A DNA stretch of 38,322 bases, taken from an uncultured Opitutales bacterium (GTDB lineage: Bacteria > Verrucomicrobiota > Verrucomicrobiia > Opitutales > UBA2995). Made by a program: the position numbers and the translations under genes. The stretch's first letter is position 1, and each line of letters opens with the position of its first letter. Below, in pieces: positions 1 through 9,715 of the stretch. The stretch is from assembly GCA_938075565.1 (NCBI GenBank), contig CALJGU010000214.1:1-38322 (forward strand), written 5' to 3'. Under the pieces are notes generated by a model. That model saw only the letters and a list, made by a program, of their open reading frames with translations. It was not told where the DNA came from and ran no database searches.

Positions 1-304
1 GCGTAAGCTTCCAATAATCGAAGTTCTAAAGAGAGAATGATCTAGCTCAGTCTTGAACTGAGCATCATGAGGGAAGATTCCCTGGGGGCGCAGGGTTTCG
101 TTGGTAGATGATTTCATATGATCGCGGGAGATACCGATCGATTGATACTAAGACACGTCCCGCCCCACTTTTTATGAAAAACAATTCAATTTTTTCTGAA
201 ATAAAATGACCCAATTCCTCATAGCACCAGACCCAGTCTTCATGACTAATCCGTAAACTAAGGAAAGCCAAGGACTTACAGAACTTATGAAAATTAAATT
301 GGCC
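1..304. other. Non-coding stretch downstream of the TonB-dependent receptor
   Basis: I see no convincing gene here; the short open frames have no recognisable content. The stretch holds several small inverted repeats: GCTCAGT/ACTGAGC (45-51 and 57-63, loop of 5), GGGAA/TTCCC (71-75 and 78-82) and CCCTG/CAGGG (about 80-95). They lie past the stop codon of the minus-strand receptor gene, so one could end its transcript, but none is followed by a T tract on that strand. Confidence 0.4.
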
Positions 305-3300
305 CTAAAAACTACCCCGAATACCCATAAAAATAGTTCTACCGGTGCCCGCAAAACGGTGATTACGTTCACGAACTCCAAAATAGGTAAACTCCTTCTC
401 ATTCGTAACGTTAATGGCCTCCAAGGTTAACTGGAGATCTTGAAATCCCGGCATGGAATAGGTGGCACTCACATCCAGCTGTCCCGCTGGATCGCGAGTG
501 CGAATATCGGGCAGCGTACCCTGCAGGCCTGTACTTTCTGGAAACGAATCACGCCAGTTGTAGGAGCCTCGAATTCCAAAGCTGTCTGATTCGTAGTAGA
601 GAATCAAATTGAAGAGGTTTTGAGACAATCCCTGGATGGCTGTAGTCACCACCGTATTCCCTGAAGACAAGGTCACGTCCGAAGAATCAATAAAGGAGTA
701 ATTGCCGTAAAACCCAAGTCCATCGACGATGAAATCAAGCGGATGCTGCAAAATAAATTCGAAACCACTGATTTCACGGAGCTCATCTGAATTTACGGTA
801 GTCGCTTGGGTTACAAGCGTATCTGGAGTGAGATCTACATAAATGTTCGGATCGAGGTCGTTGAGGTTAATTCCTGTCTGACTAAAGGGAACCGTTCGGG
901 TCTTGTCCTCAATGAAGCCAGTGATCTCCTTGTAGAAAAAGTTCAATGCCACCAGTGAATCGGGCGCATAATACCATTCGGCCGTCAGGTCTATTTGGTC
1001 CGATAGAAAAGGATTCAGGAACGGATTTCCGCTCGTAGATGTAAAGTCATCGTTGAACTTGGTATTGGCTTGAAGCTGCTCAAAGCTGGGCCTGGTCATC
1101 GCTTGGCCGCCAGACAATCGCATAACCACGTCGTCATGGATATCGTAGGCTAGATTGAAGGAAGGAAGGAGGTTTGCATAATCACGCTCAATGAAGATAT
1201 CCGCACCTTCAGGTGTTTTATTTTCTGAGGTCTGAAATGTACGAATTCCTCTAACGCCCACGTTGATTCGTAGATCTTTATTAAACAGATGGGACACGGT
1301 GTTAAATTCTAGAAAAGCACCGATGTTCTCCTCTTCGACTCGTGGAGAATCACTGGGACCTGCCACTGCCGTTTCAAGGACCGCTCTATTGCCTCCACTA
1401 AAGAAACCATCAAGTGCTGGAAAGTCTGCGATAATATGATCTGTCACTGAACCAGCGGGTGACCCTAGAGTTGCCCCAAAATCGCGCACCAAGTCTGAAA
1501 GGAGTTTCGTGCCTTGAGTAATCGGAATAACTCGGCCACCGGAAAATTCATTAAAGAAGGCAATCGCTTCGTCGTTATTATCACGGTTATTTTCAAAACG
1601 TTCAAAGGCGTCAAAAGCGATCCCCAGCTTCAGGTTCCTGGCATCATTTCCTAAAATAGCATCCAGGTGCGCACTGATGTTATCTTCCTGCTGGACGTTG
1701 ATACGGTTCCTAAGCAATGAAATGGAAGGAACGTCCATTCCAGATCCATCAGCAGTTGGGACACCTCCGCCATCCACATTTAAAAGGGTGTTATTATAAT
1801 TCAATGGATCTCTAACATCCACGCTCGAAGCAATGGTAGGAATGATACCTGATATATAGTCGAGAGTGACCGTAGAATCTTTAATCTCGTGCAAGTAGGT
1901 TTGCTGTAGGTTCTCATATCTTGAATCGTTTAAAGCAAAGGAAGCATTCACTTGAACCCAGTCGTTTAGATCCCACTTTGAGCTTATTGAGAACTGCTCA
2001 AAATCGTCGTCGAAACCAATCTCCCTACTCTCAGAGCGACGATCCGCATTGCCTATCGTTCCACGCAATAGGGAATTCGCTGGCGATATTTCAAAACCGA
2101 TCGGAATCAGATCAGATTGATTTCGCAACTCCACGTCTAAATTATGACGCTCTTGCACTTCCCTTAATTCGGTGGAGAAAAAATCAAAGTTAAACAATAC
2201 CGTATCACTGGGACGAAACTGAGCTGCGATCACATAACCCTTTCGATCACGCGATCCCAATTGCAGGTCTGTCCTCTGGAGTCGAGGAAGACGAACGGCT
2301 TCCAATTGCCCTGAATCCAAATCAACCGTAGGGTCATCACGAATAACCCCAATGGTCCGACGCTCACCCTTTGTTATCCAATCCTCGAAAAGAACGCTTT
2401 GTAGTCCCGATTTGTTGACCGGAATGCCATCTCCATCCGAATCAAAATCGAATCCCCGAATAACTCCACCATAGCCAGCCGCCCCCCAACCAAAGCTTTC
2501 ATGAGCATCCACACGGTAAGTTCTTTTCGACATGGCGTAGCCTGCCAGGAGACCGAATTTCCCATCATTGAATGTTTGAGTAGCCAATAGGTGACCACGC
2601 GGATCCCATTCTTCGGATAGGTCGTTATATCCCATCTGAAACGAGGTGGATACCTTGAGGCCTTCACCCAAAAAATCAAACGGACGTACATTACCCAGAT
2701 TAATGACTCCTGAAATGCCACCTTCCACTTGAGAAGCCAGAGCGGTCTTATCGACAGCTATTCGATTAAATAACTCGGATGGAAATATATCAAAGTCTAC
2801 GTCCCTGCCACTACTGGCCGTAGAAAGGGGCACGTCGTTTAATAGGACTCGGATGAAGTTCGAACCCAATCCACGAAGTTGAATCCTTTTGCCCTCTCCA
2901 TTTTCCCGTTCAATGGCGATGCCCGGTATTCTCTGTAAGGCCTCTGCGAGATTAAGATCTGGGAACTTCCCCAGGTCCTCCGCAAAGATGGTGTCCTGGA
3001 GCTGTACGGATTTGCGCCTGGTTTCCAGAGAGGCGACTAGAGATTCACTGAAATCATCTATCACTGCATAAGTGTCCAGGTTCACAATGGAGTCTGAAAC
3101 GCCATCTTTGTCTTTTCGGCGTTTCTTTGACTGCCCAAATTTAAACCACTGGGAAAACGTCTTTAAGAAACTCTCATCCGGGCCTTCTCCCTTAATTTCA
3201 GGTAAGGCCTCTTCACCGGATGCTGAATCAGTGGATGTATCCGAACCTCCAACGCCAGCTGAATCATCTTTCAATCGAATACCGAATGCATTCCCGTCGG

Positions 3301-3586
3301 TTACGGGGACCAAGACGAGAGAGGTGCCGCTTAGCATTTTCTCTAAAACGGCTTTCGGTTCCAATTTCCCATGTACCGCATTGGTGGCAATTCCGATAAC
3401 AGCCTTGGCCGTATACACTAATTCAATACGCCCTTGTTCAGCCGCCATTTTAAGCGTTTTTTCAGCGGGACCGGAAGGAATATCGTACACCAGTGTCTTA
3501 GCCTCGATGCCAAATATCGGTGCGCAGAACAGGATTACTCCAGCAAGGAGATGAAGCGCCTGGAAGTTCCAATGGAACAACCTCAT
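305..3586 (-). CDS. TonB-dependent receptor with N-terminal STN signalling domain
   Basis: A 1093-residue outer-membrane receptor. A signal peptide (about 1-29) is followed by an STN domain (about 31-105, starting LVYDIPSGPAEKTLKMAAEQ). A low-complexity acidic then basic linker (108-165) leads to a TonB-box-like VNLDTYAVI (168-176). The plug domain begins near 190 and contains LGKFPDLNLAEALQRIPGI and the IQLRGLGSNFIRVLLND motif. The rest is a 22-strand-type barrel ending in the terminal aromatic residue GIRGSF. In FecA-type receptors the STN domain passes the ligand signal to a FecR anti-sigma factor, and FecR and an ECF sigma factor lie directly upstream on the same strand, 161 bp away. The substrate is not visible in the sequence; the neighbouring fucan-type catabolic genes make a glycan or oligosaccharide plausible. 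Length is typical for Verrucomicrobiota/Proteobacteria glycan receptors with an STN domain. The ATG at 3586 is followed by a good signal peptide. Confidence 0.93.
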   Translation of the reverse strand: MRLFHWNFQALHLLAGVILFCAPIFGIEAKTLVYDIPSGPAEKTLKMAAEQGRIELVYTAKAVIGIATNAVHGKLEPKAVLEKMLSGTSLVLVPVTDGNAFGIRLKDDSAGVGGSDTSTDSASGEEALPEIKGEGPDESFLKTFSQWFKFGQSKKRRKDKDGVSDSIVNLDTYAVIDDFSESLVASLETRRKSVQLQDTIFAEDLGKFPDLNLAEALQRIPGIAIERENGEGKRIQLRGLGSNFIRVLLNDVPLSTASSGRDVDFDIFPSELFNRIAVDKTALASQVEGGISGVINLGNVRPFDFLGEGLKVSTSFQMGYNDLSEEWDPRGHLLATQTFNDGKFGLLAGYAMSKRTYRVDAHESFGWGAAGYGGVIRGFDFDSDGDGIPVNKSGLQSVLFEDWITKGERRTIGVIRDDPTVDLDSGQLEAVRLPRLQRTDLQLGSRDRKGYVIAAQFRPSDTVLFNFDFFSTELREVQERHNLDVELRNQSDLIPIGFEISPANSLLRGTIGNADRRSESREIGFDDDFEQFSISSKWDLNDWVQVNASFALNDSRYENLQQTYLHEIKDSTVTLDYISGIIPTIASSVDVRDPLNYNNTLLNVDGGGVPTADGSGMDVPSISLLRNRINVQQEDNISAHLDAILGNDARNLKLGIAFDAFERFENNRDNNDEAIAFFNEFSGGRVIPITQGTKLLSDLVRDFGATLGSPAGSVTDHIIADFPALDGFFSGGNRAVLETAVAGPSDSPRVEEENIGAFLEFNTVSHLFNKDLRINVGVRGIRTFQTSENKTPEGADIFIERDYANLLPSFNLAYDIHDDVVMRLSGGQAMTRPSFEQLQANTKFNDDFTSTSGNPFLNPFLSDQIDLTAEWYYAPDSLVALNFFYKEITGFIEDKTRTVPFSQTGINLNDLDPNIYVDLTPDTLVTQATTVNSDELREISGFEFILQHPLDFIVDGLGFYGNYSFIDSSDVTLSSGNTVVTTAIQGLSQNLFNLILYYESDSFGIRGSYNWRDSFPESTGLQGTLPDIRTRDPAGQLDVSATYSMPGFQDLQLTLEAINVTNEKEFTYFGVRERNHRFAGTGRTIFMGIRGSF

Positions 3587-3747
3587 TCAGTGTTTGTAGT
3601 GTGCTTTTCAAGCGATTCCTTAAAGAAGAGCTCAACTTCTCAAGAGACACGCAGGAAAGTAGTTTTTGTGAAGACTATGGGAGATTTATAAATATGAACT
3701 TCTATAAACTGGCCAATGCATCCTCAAAGATCAATAGCCAGCAGTAA
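3587..3747 (-). other. Gap between fecR-like gene and receptor gene
   Basis: A 161-bp gap separates the anti-sigma gene from the receptor. It is AT-rich near 3670-3720, so the receptor could have its own promoter, possibly one used by the adjacent ECF sigma factor. I could not identify a clear -35/-10 pair or hairpin. Confidence 0.3.
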
Positions 3748-4806
3748 TTACTTGGAACGCAGAATAATTACTGATTCTCCCATTCTTTCCGCCTGGATAT
3801 CCGAAATTGCGGGCAGTAGTTCCACAAAGTCATCAATGTTTTGAGGCCTGATGGTTACCGTTAATTCCGTATCCTCGATCGTAGGGTCTTCAATCACAAG
3901 TTTTCGGTAATTCCGACGATTGAACTCGAACACAATATCGGACAAAGGAGCAGCATCGAAGTAAATAACCTGCTTGAGCCAGGTGAGTTCATGTTCGAGC
4001 TCCAAATCCGAAAGGGTGGACACTTCGAGACAGCATTGGTCAGTGCCAATTTCAAAAACGGTTTGCTGACCTGCCGAGAGCTCCTGAACAAACGCAGTTT
4101 CTGAAGCATCTTGGGCAAGGGATTGATCGTAATCCTCAGGCTGGACTCGAACTCGGCCTTCCGTGACAAGCACGCCTACTGAGTCATCTCGAATCTGCAC
4201 ATTGAAAATCGTGCCCACCGCTTGTACGGAGACTCCATTGGCCATCACGGTAAACGGACGTTGCGGATCTTTTGCTATGGTGAAGTAAGCTTCACCGGAT
4301 TGAAGCGAAATCAGGCGCCTGTCCTTCGAAAAGTCTACCGTGGCTTGGGTGCCCAAGTTTAATTCAACAACTGAACCATCTTCCAGAACATGCCGTTCGT
4401 AACCCAAAGCAAATTCTCCGGAAGACAATTTAGTCGGTTCCGAAAATGCATCTGACAGTACCGTGATGCCGAGCAGGCATCCCAATGCAATCACAGCAGC
4501 GGTCGCAAATACCCATGCAGGAAATTTCGACTGAGACGGCTTTTTGACTTTGTCGCCATCCAGGAGGTCTCGATTCGTTTTCAGACTATGCTCAGGTCGC
4601 CAGTCTGCCAATATATCAAGCTGCTTCCAGGTCTCCTGACGCTGCTGATAGGCGTCGGCATGATCGGGATCTGCCGCCAACCATTCAAAAAATGCATCCT
4701 GATCTTCGGGCGAAAAGTCGTAACTTTGTTTGATGACCCAGTCAGCAGCTTCGGCATTGATCCGAGCTCTTCTTGTGTCGTTCGATTCTGTATTTCCTCT
4801 ACTCAT
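3748..4806 (-). CDS. FecR family anti-sigma factor / cell-surface signalling protein
   Basis: A 352-residue inner-membrane signalling protein. Its order is an N-terminal DUF4880-like cytoplasmic part (about 15-65, AADWVIKQSYDFSPEDQDAFFEWLAADPDHADAY), one membrane segment (about 96-118), a periplasmic FecR domain (about 125-225, with EDGSVVELNLGTQATVDFS and FTVMANGVSVQAVGTIFNV), and a C-terminal DUF4974/STN-like part (about 278-350). FecR proteins bind the STN domain of a receptor in the periplasm and hold or activate an ECF sigma factor in the cytoplasm. I chose the ATG at 4806 because it overlaps the sigma-factor stop as ATGA, which implies translational coupling; a longer reading of 14 codons exists but runs into the sigma gene. 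Confidence 0.9.
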   Translation of the reverse strand: MSRGNTESNDTRRARINAEAADWVIKQSYDFSPEDQDAFFEWLAADPDHADAYQQRQETWKQLDILADWRPEHSLKTNRDLLDGDKVKKPSQSKFPAWVFATAAVIALGCLLGITVLSDAFSEPTKLSSGEFALGYERHVLEDGSVVELNLGTQATVDFSKDRRLISLQSGEAYFTIAKDPQRPFTVMANGVSVQAVGTIFNVQIRDDSVGVLVTEGRVRVQPEDYDQSLAQDASETAFVQELSAGQQTVFEIGTDQCCLEVSTLSDLELEHELTWLKQVIYFDAAPLSDIVFEFNRRNYRKLVIEDPTIEDTELTVTIRPQNIDDFVELLPAISDIQAERMGESVIILRSK

Positions 4807-5336
4807 GATATACGGCTGTGCCCTTGGCCATGCATATGCTCCGCACATTTATCTAATCCAATCGTCAATTGGCGATAAATGGTGGGTAGGGAGAGGTTCA
4901 GTTCTAGGGATATTTCTTTGGGTGTCATTCCGTAAACTTTACATAGGGTGAATATTTGCCGGCACTTCTTAGGGAGTGATTGAATGGCAATAGTTAGAGC
5001 TTCGAGCTCTTGATTTCGAACGATGGTCTCCTGAACATTTTGTTCATTATCCAGGATTTCCATATCCTCAATCAGGGTTAAACGCTCTCCACGGACGTTA
5101 GAGGCGCGAACCATATTAAGCGCAATATTCCGTGCCGTCGCGAAAAGGAAGGCTTTCGGGGCTTTGATTGGCTTTTCTTTATGACTCCGCAGAATTCGCA
5201 GGTAGCTGTCCTGAATCACATCATCTACATCGACTCCTTTCGGAAATCGACTGTGCAACCAACCACGAAGCATCGCCTCGTGCGGGAGCAGGTTCTGGGA
5301 GAACCATAGACTTTGATCAGAGAATTTGGGAGCCAT
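4803..5336 (-). CDS. RNA polymerase ECF-type sigma factor (FecI-like)
   Basis: A 177-residue ECF sigma factor. Sigma region 2 is at about 20-80, with GVDVDDVIQDSYLRILRS (34-51) and AFLFATARNIALNMVR (62-77). Region 4, the helix-turn-helix, is at about 112-165, with LPKKCRQIFTLCKVYGMTPKEI and LNLSLPTIYRQLTIGL. There is no region 1.1 or 3, as expected for the group. It is the first gene of a sigma - anti-sigma - receptor set and overlaps the FecR start by 4 bp. By the FecI model it would transcribe the receptor gene and perhaps the adjacent glycan locus. The ATG at 5336 gives a normal length for the family. Confidence 0.92.
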   Translation of the reverse strand: MAPKFSDQSLWFSQNLLPHEAMLRGWLHSRFPKGVDVDDVIQDSYLRILRSHKEKPIKAPKAFLFATARNIALNMVRASNVRGERLTLIEDMEILDNEQNVQETIVRNQELEALTIAIQSLPKKCRQIFTLCKVYGMTPKEISLELNLSLPTIYRQLTIGLDKCAEHMHGQGHSRIS

Positions 5337-5469
5337 TCAGAAAATACAATGAGCTTAACAGCTCTAGAACACCCCAGTTACCAGATTTTATCAAAACCAA
5401 TTTTAAATTAAGGGACTGAATCTATCCAAAAAAGCCCAAACCTCCCTATTTACATCCTGTTCGAAGCAA

Positions 5470-7086
5470 TTAACTCAAAGGTGCCCCGCCCTTGCCAGTT
5501 CCGCAAAGAGAGACCTTCATCCCCAGCTTGGCGGCCAATGCGGCCTTCGTTTGCATTGCCAGGTCAGCTTCTTCTGCGCTGTTGGCATAAGCCAGCTGAA
5601 TGTGGTTGGCCTTGTGTCGGGCCATCATTTCGTCGCGCGACACTCCGTAAGTGATACAATGCATGATAGGCCATTGGGGAGTCGTTTCATTGAGGCGACG
5701 TTGGGTTTCTTCTTCAGGCAACTCGATCGCTTCTCCACGACCCAGATCCATGCACAGCTGTCCACCTTGCACAGATCCATCGACCCAGATGCGACTCCAC
5801 ACCACTTCACCCGGATGCGATATGCCCTGTAAGGTTGAGCCCCCTTTCCCGAAGTACATGATCGGCTGTCGATAACCATGGCAGTTTGCATAGCCGCCGT
5901 TGTGCTCTACGGGAACGGAGCCACTGATGAGAAACACCCAGACGTATTCGTCGGTGGTTCCGCTTCTATCAGCATCGCCCCACCGTAAATCGTGCAGCGT
6001 ATTTTCCGGCGGTTGCCCCAGAGCATCGTGCACGCGCTGAGTCAGCAATCCATCCAGTCCGGCGCACTCGTCCACTTCGTTAAAATGAGTAAATGGTTTT
6101 CCGGCCCGAATAACTTCACCGGCATCATTCGTCACAGGCGGACGGTCACTGCTATTGAGTAAACCTTCCGCAAGGTCAGAGGCAGGACAGAGGTCTTTGA
6201 GTCCCTGTTGATATTGAATGCCGATCGCGTCGCATCCAAATAAATCTCCGATCCGACAAGCGGCAATATACAATTTGCACTGCTCAAGAACTTGCGCCTC
6301 GGTCAGGTCCTCAACTTCGTCTTCACCGAAGTGAAAATTGAACCCACGATCACAAATCCACTGATAGGTTGAAGCAGCATCTTCGTCGCTGACCTCCTGC
6401 ATGCCAGCATAGAGGGCTGACTGACTCAGCCGTTCTTTGTAAACACCAGTTGAGAAAAGTAAGTGGTCAGGAATGATGGCATTGAACATACCCATGCAGC
6501 CTTCGTCGAAGACGCCCATAATGGCTTTGTCTCTCTGTAACTGTCCGGCCAGTTGGCCAGCAACTTCATCGGCCTGACCCGATACTCCACCAAAAGGATT
6601 TACGTGCGGTGTGGTGTGAACGACTTCGCCAACTTCCAGCCAAGATGTTAACCCGTTTAAAAACAAATCATCGCTAAAGTCCTCACTCCAGAGCGTCGAA
6701 TACTTCACCCCTGCTTTAGTCAGTGAGCCATTGAGATTAAGCATGCCAACAAGCCCAGGCCAAGTGCCCGACCAGTTCGCCACAGTGAGTATGGGCGCCT
6801 CGTGGCTGATGAGCCCATGCAGGATGTGATGACTATATTGCCACACCGCCTCGGCTACTATAATGGGTTGCTTAGGATCTATACGGGAAAAGACATCCAT
6901 GCCTTCCTTCTGACTTCCAATGAAGCCATGGCCACGCGCTTCATTATAGACATGCGCTCGCTCGAGCTCATGCCCAAGCTTCGCCACCACGTCGGTAAGC
7001 TGCGCTTCCATTTCGGCTTGTTTCTCCCAGCAGGTCTGGTTGGCACTTTCGCGTAAGTCGCCACTCGCAATCAGGGTAATTTTCAT
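5470..7086 (-). CDS. fucI: L-fucose isomerase family protein
   Basis: A 538-residue cytoplasmic aldose-ketose isomerase expected to convert L-fucose to L-fuculose (possibly also D-arabinose) with a divalent metal. It starts [20 protein letters not shown]. The conserved isomerase block [17 protein letters not shown] is at about 194-210, followed by [15 protein letters not shown]; the Glu in this block matches the region of the catalytic/metal Glu in FucI. Later conserved stretches include [30 protein letters not shown] and [14 protein letters not shown]. It is slightly shorter than E. coli FucI (about 590). A frame opening 68 codons further upstream was rejected because the N terminus fits at the ATG at 7086. 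The gene is divergent from the oxidoreductase, with a 136-bp shared upstream region. Its presence with a GH29 fucosidase and sulfatases points to fucose-containing sulfated glycans. No aldolase for the downstream step is in the window. Confidence 0.85.
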   Translation of the reverse strand: MKITLIASGDLRESANQTCWEKQAEMEAQLTDVVAKLGHELERAHVYNEARGHGFIGSQKEGMDVFSRIDPKQPIIVAEAVWQYSHHILHGLISHEAPILTVANWSGTWPGLVGMLNLNGSLTKAGVKYSTLWSEDFSDDLFLNGLTSWLEVGEVVHTTPHVNPFGGVSGQADEVAGQLAGQLQRDKAIMGVFDEGCMGMFNAIIPDHLLFSTGVYKERLSQSALYAGMQEVSDEDAASTYQWICDRGFNFHFGEDEVEDLTEAQVLEQCKLYIAACRIGDLFGCDAIGIQYQQGLKDLCPASDLAEGLLNSSDRPPVTNDAGEVIRAGKPFTHFNEVDECAGLDGLLTQRVHDALGQPPENTLHDLRWGDADRSGTTDEYVWVFLISGSVPVEHNGGYANCHGYRQPIMYFGKGGSTLQGISHPGEVVWSRIWVDGSVQGGQLCMDLGRGEAIELPEEETQRRLNETTPQWPIMHCITYGVSRDEMMARHKANHIQLAYANSAEEADLAMQTKAALAAKLGMKVSLCGTGKGGAPLS

Positions 7087-7222
7087 AATGGAGGATTCTA
7101 TTAGTAAGCTCCGTTCATCGAATGAAAAGGCAAAGCTTTTATAAATAAAATTGTCGATCATTGACGCCTCACCGGGAGCCAACAACACTCCACTTTTCTC
7201 GCATACTCTCAAAAGTACAACC
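7087..7222. promoter_or_regulatory. Divergent promoter region of isomerase and oxidoreductase
   Basis: This 136-bp region must drive the isomerase leftwards and the oxidoreductase rightwards. It contains a short palindrome TTCAT-CGA-ATGAA (7114-7126), close to the isomerase start, and an AT-rich run (7134-7150) that could hold a -10 box. The palindrome is of a size seen in LacI/GntR-type operators, but a match this short can occur by chance. Confidence 0.3.
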
Positions 7223-8278
7223 ATGAAAAAGATACAGTTCGGACTCATCGGCGCAGGACAAATAGCAGATATCAGTGCAGGCGAAATCAACGACCATGCA
7301 GCGGCTCAAGTGGTTGCCATCCAGGACCTCAATCAAGGAAGGTGCGAAGGACTCGCCGCCAAGCATGATATAGAACATACCTTTGCAAGCAGCGAGGAGC
7401 TACTCGCCTGTGACAAGGTGGATGCAGTTTACATAGCTGTGCCCAATAAGTTTCACGCTCCATTGGCGATCCAGGCACTGCAGGCAGGAAAGCACGTCAT
7501 CCTGGAAAAACCTTTTGCCATGAACCGACCACAGGCGGAAGAGGTCGCAGCGGCAGCCAGAGTCAGTGGCAAATGTTTTACCCTGGGCATGAACCTTCGC
7601 TTCCTTGAGGAGGTTCAACGGATTCGGTCAGTAGTCGAAGAAGGAGAACTTGGAGAGGTCTACCATGCCAAGGCATATTGGTTCCGTCGCTCCGGTATCC
7701 CCAAACTGGGTACCTGGTTCGGAAATAAGGAATTGGCCGGGGCAGGAGCCATTAACGATATCGGCGTCCACTACCTGGATGCCTGTTTATACCTGATGAA
7801 CAACTTTGAGCCCGTATCGGTGTCGGGCGTCACATACACAAAATTTGGTAACCGGGGCTTGGGAGAAGGTGACTGGGGAAACTCAGACAAAGAAGACATC
7901 ACTTTCGACGTAGATGATTTTGCATCCGCGCTCATAAAAATGAAGAATGGAGCCACCGTTCACCTGGAGGTTACCTGGGCCTGTCAAACCGCCGAAGAAA
8001 ACCGGCAAGGGATCTAACTCTTTGGCACTGAGGCAGGGGCATCCATGAGTCCAGCCAAGCTTTACCGTCCAGGTTGTAAACCGAATGACTATCACGCGGT
8101 AGAAATTGGAAGCCGATCCAACCCATTCCCACACGGCAATCGTTTCCACAACTTCATCAATTATCTAACCGGCGATGAACCGCTGGCCATGAACCTGGAG
8201 CAGGGCTTGGCAGTTCAACAAATCCTGGATGCCGTATCCGAATCGAGCCGGACCGGTAGAGAAGTGGTCTTCGACTAG
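7223..8278 (+). pseudogene. Gfo/Idh/MocA oxidoreductase interrupted by an in-frame TAA
   Basis: An NAD(P)-dependent sugar or cyclitol oxidoreductase of 351 codons. The N-terminal Rossmann motif [10 protein letters not shown] is at 7-16, the family EKP motif at 95-97, and the C-terminal domain contains GAGAINDIGVHYLDACLY. Codon 265 (8015-8017) is TAA, between RQGI and LFGTEAGA. The same frame continues for 86 more sense codons that match the family's C terminus (GNRFHNFINYLTGDEPLAMNLEQGL). A single C-to-T change of a CAA Gln codon would explain it. With the stop obeyed, the product lacks its last quarter and is probably inactive. Family members oxidise sugars at C3 or similar positions, and some act with DUF1080 hydrolases, one of which is encoded nearby. 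The start at 7223 places [12 protein letters not shown] at the N terminus. The gene ends 2 bp from the convergent fucosidase. Confidence 0.85.
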
Positions 8279-8280
8279 AA

Positions 8281-9636
8281 TCAGTACTCTAGCTTCACCA
8301 CGGTTGCGATTGAATTTGGTGCTTCCAGTGGTAGAGAGATGAATGCATCGTCGCCACGGATTTCCCATGGCAAGTCTTCACAGCAATCTATAACTTGGAT
8401 GCTTTTATATGGCCTTCCGTCCATGAGTGGAATCCGGAGCGTTCCGTCTTCTGGCCATTCGAAAACGTGAGCAAAGATCTGCCCCTCTTTCTGAGTAAAC
8501 CGTCCCCAATCAGGTTTTTCAAATGGGCTCGCATCTGAGCCGTAAATCGATTCCTCATACACGAACAGCCAGTCACCCATCGCGTGCAGTCGTTCGATGC
8601 TGGGTGCGGGAATGAGCCCTTCATGTGTCGGGCCTACATTCAAAAGGTAGTTCCCTCCCTTGGAAGCGATATCGATAAGGTTTCGTATCAGAAGCGCATC
8701 CGACTTCCACTCATTGTCAGCCGATTTCCAACCCCAGGTTTTATTCATGGTCATGCAGGACTCCCAATCGACACCGGGTAGCCCAGTATCAGGAATTTCC
8801 TGTTCAGGTGTTCCATAGTCACCCGCAAAGTCGCCTTCCGCGTCCAACCCCTACATACCTTTGCGCCCTTTATCAACTCGGTTATTGATAATGATGTCGG
8901 GCTGGAGATTGCGAACGAAGTTATAGACGTCCTTTCCCATCTCAGTTTTGTAATTCGGGATCCACTCGCCATCGAACCAGAGTATGCCCAGGTCCCCGTA
9001 ACCGGTCAGCAATTCCTTCAACTGGGGCTTCAAGTAGTTTTACACATACTGGGGGAATCGAGGGTTTTCACGCTCACGATCATTGTACTTGGGATAGAAA
9101 GGTCCCTGGGCATCCGGGTGATGCCAATCCATGATGGAATGATAAAAGCTCAGACGGATTCCATGCTTGTTGCAGGCGACAGAAGGTTCTTTCAGGATAT
9201 CTCTTTTAAAGGGTGAAGCATCCATGATATCCCAATCGCTGACCTTGGAGTCCCAAAGCGCGAAGCCGTCATGATGCTTGGAGGTGATGACGATGTATTT
9301 CATACCCCCATTCTTCGCGATACGGACCCACTCATCGGCATCGAAAAACACAGGATTAAACATGTCTGCATATCCTTCATACTCTTCCACAGGTATGGGA
9401 GCCCGGTGCATGATCCATTCACCAATGCCGGGAACCTGGTTGCCCTTATAAGTACCACCGTGAACAGAATAGACGCCCCAATGGATAAACATACCAAAGC
9501 GGGCTTCTTTCCACCACTCCATGCGATCTTCCCAATCTTCGGGTGTTTCTTCCAGATAGTTGTTACCCATGAGCGAGCAGACCAACATAAGCAATAAACC
9601 CGCCCAAAGTACACGACTTACAATTCGCATATTCAT
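8281..9636 (-). pseudogene. GH29 alpha-L-fucosidase with two in-frame stop codons
   Basis: A secreted alpha-L-fucosidase of 451 codons that would cleave terminal L-fucose. A signal peptide (about 1-25) is followed by the GH29 start WWKEARFGMFIHWGVYSVHG, the KHHDGFALWDSKVSDWDI signature, and ILWFDGEW, whose Asp (codon 222) is the expected catalytic nucleophile. Then come IIINNRVDKGR and GDFAGDYGTPEQEIP, and a small C-terminal beta domain. Codon 199 (9040-9042) is TAA, between PQYV and NYLKPQLKELL. Codon 262 (8851-8853) is TAG, between GRKGM and GLDAEGDF. All three segments are in one frame and align with the family without a gap, so two single-base changes explain the damage. The first stop removes the nucleophile, so an obeyed stop means no activity. 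The neighbour 2 bp away is the convergent, also interrupted, oxidoreductase. Confidence 0.88.
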
Positions 9637-9715
9637 AAAATATCCTTAACGAAAATAGACCTTCCCGAAACCAGGTTGCTTAGTTAGAAAGCCTGCTTCT
9701 AATTATCATTACCAT

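Noticed and set aside
65-402. Two short minus-strand frames beyond and across the receptor C terminus
   Set aside because: No ribosome site, no protein-like motifs, and one overlaps the receptor's C-terminal strand.
3072-3554. 160-codon open frame on the plus strand opposite the receptor N terminus
   Set aside because: The minus-strand signal peptide, STN domain and plug are unmistakable; the opposite frame has no recognisable content.
7151-7222. 24-codon N-terminal extension of the oxidoreductase
   Set aside because: The Rossmann fold starts at [12 protein letters not shown] (7223); the extension lies in the divergent promoter region.
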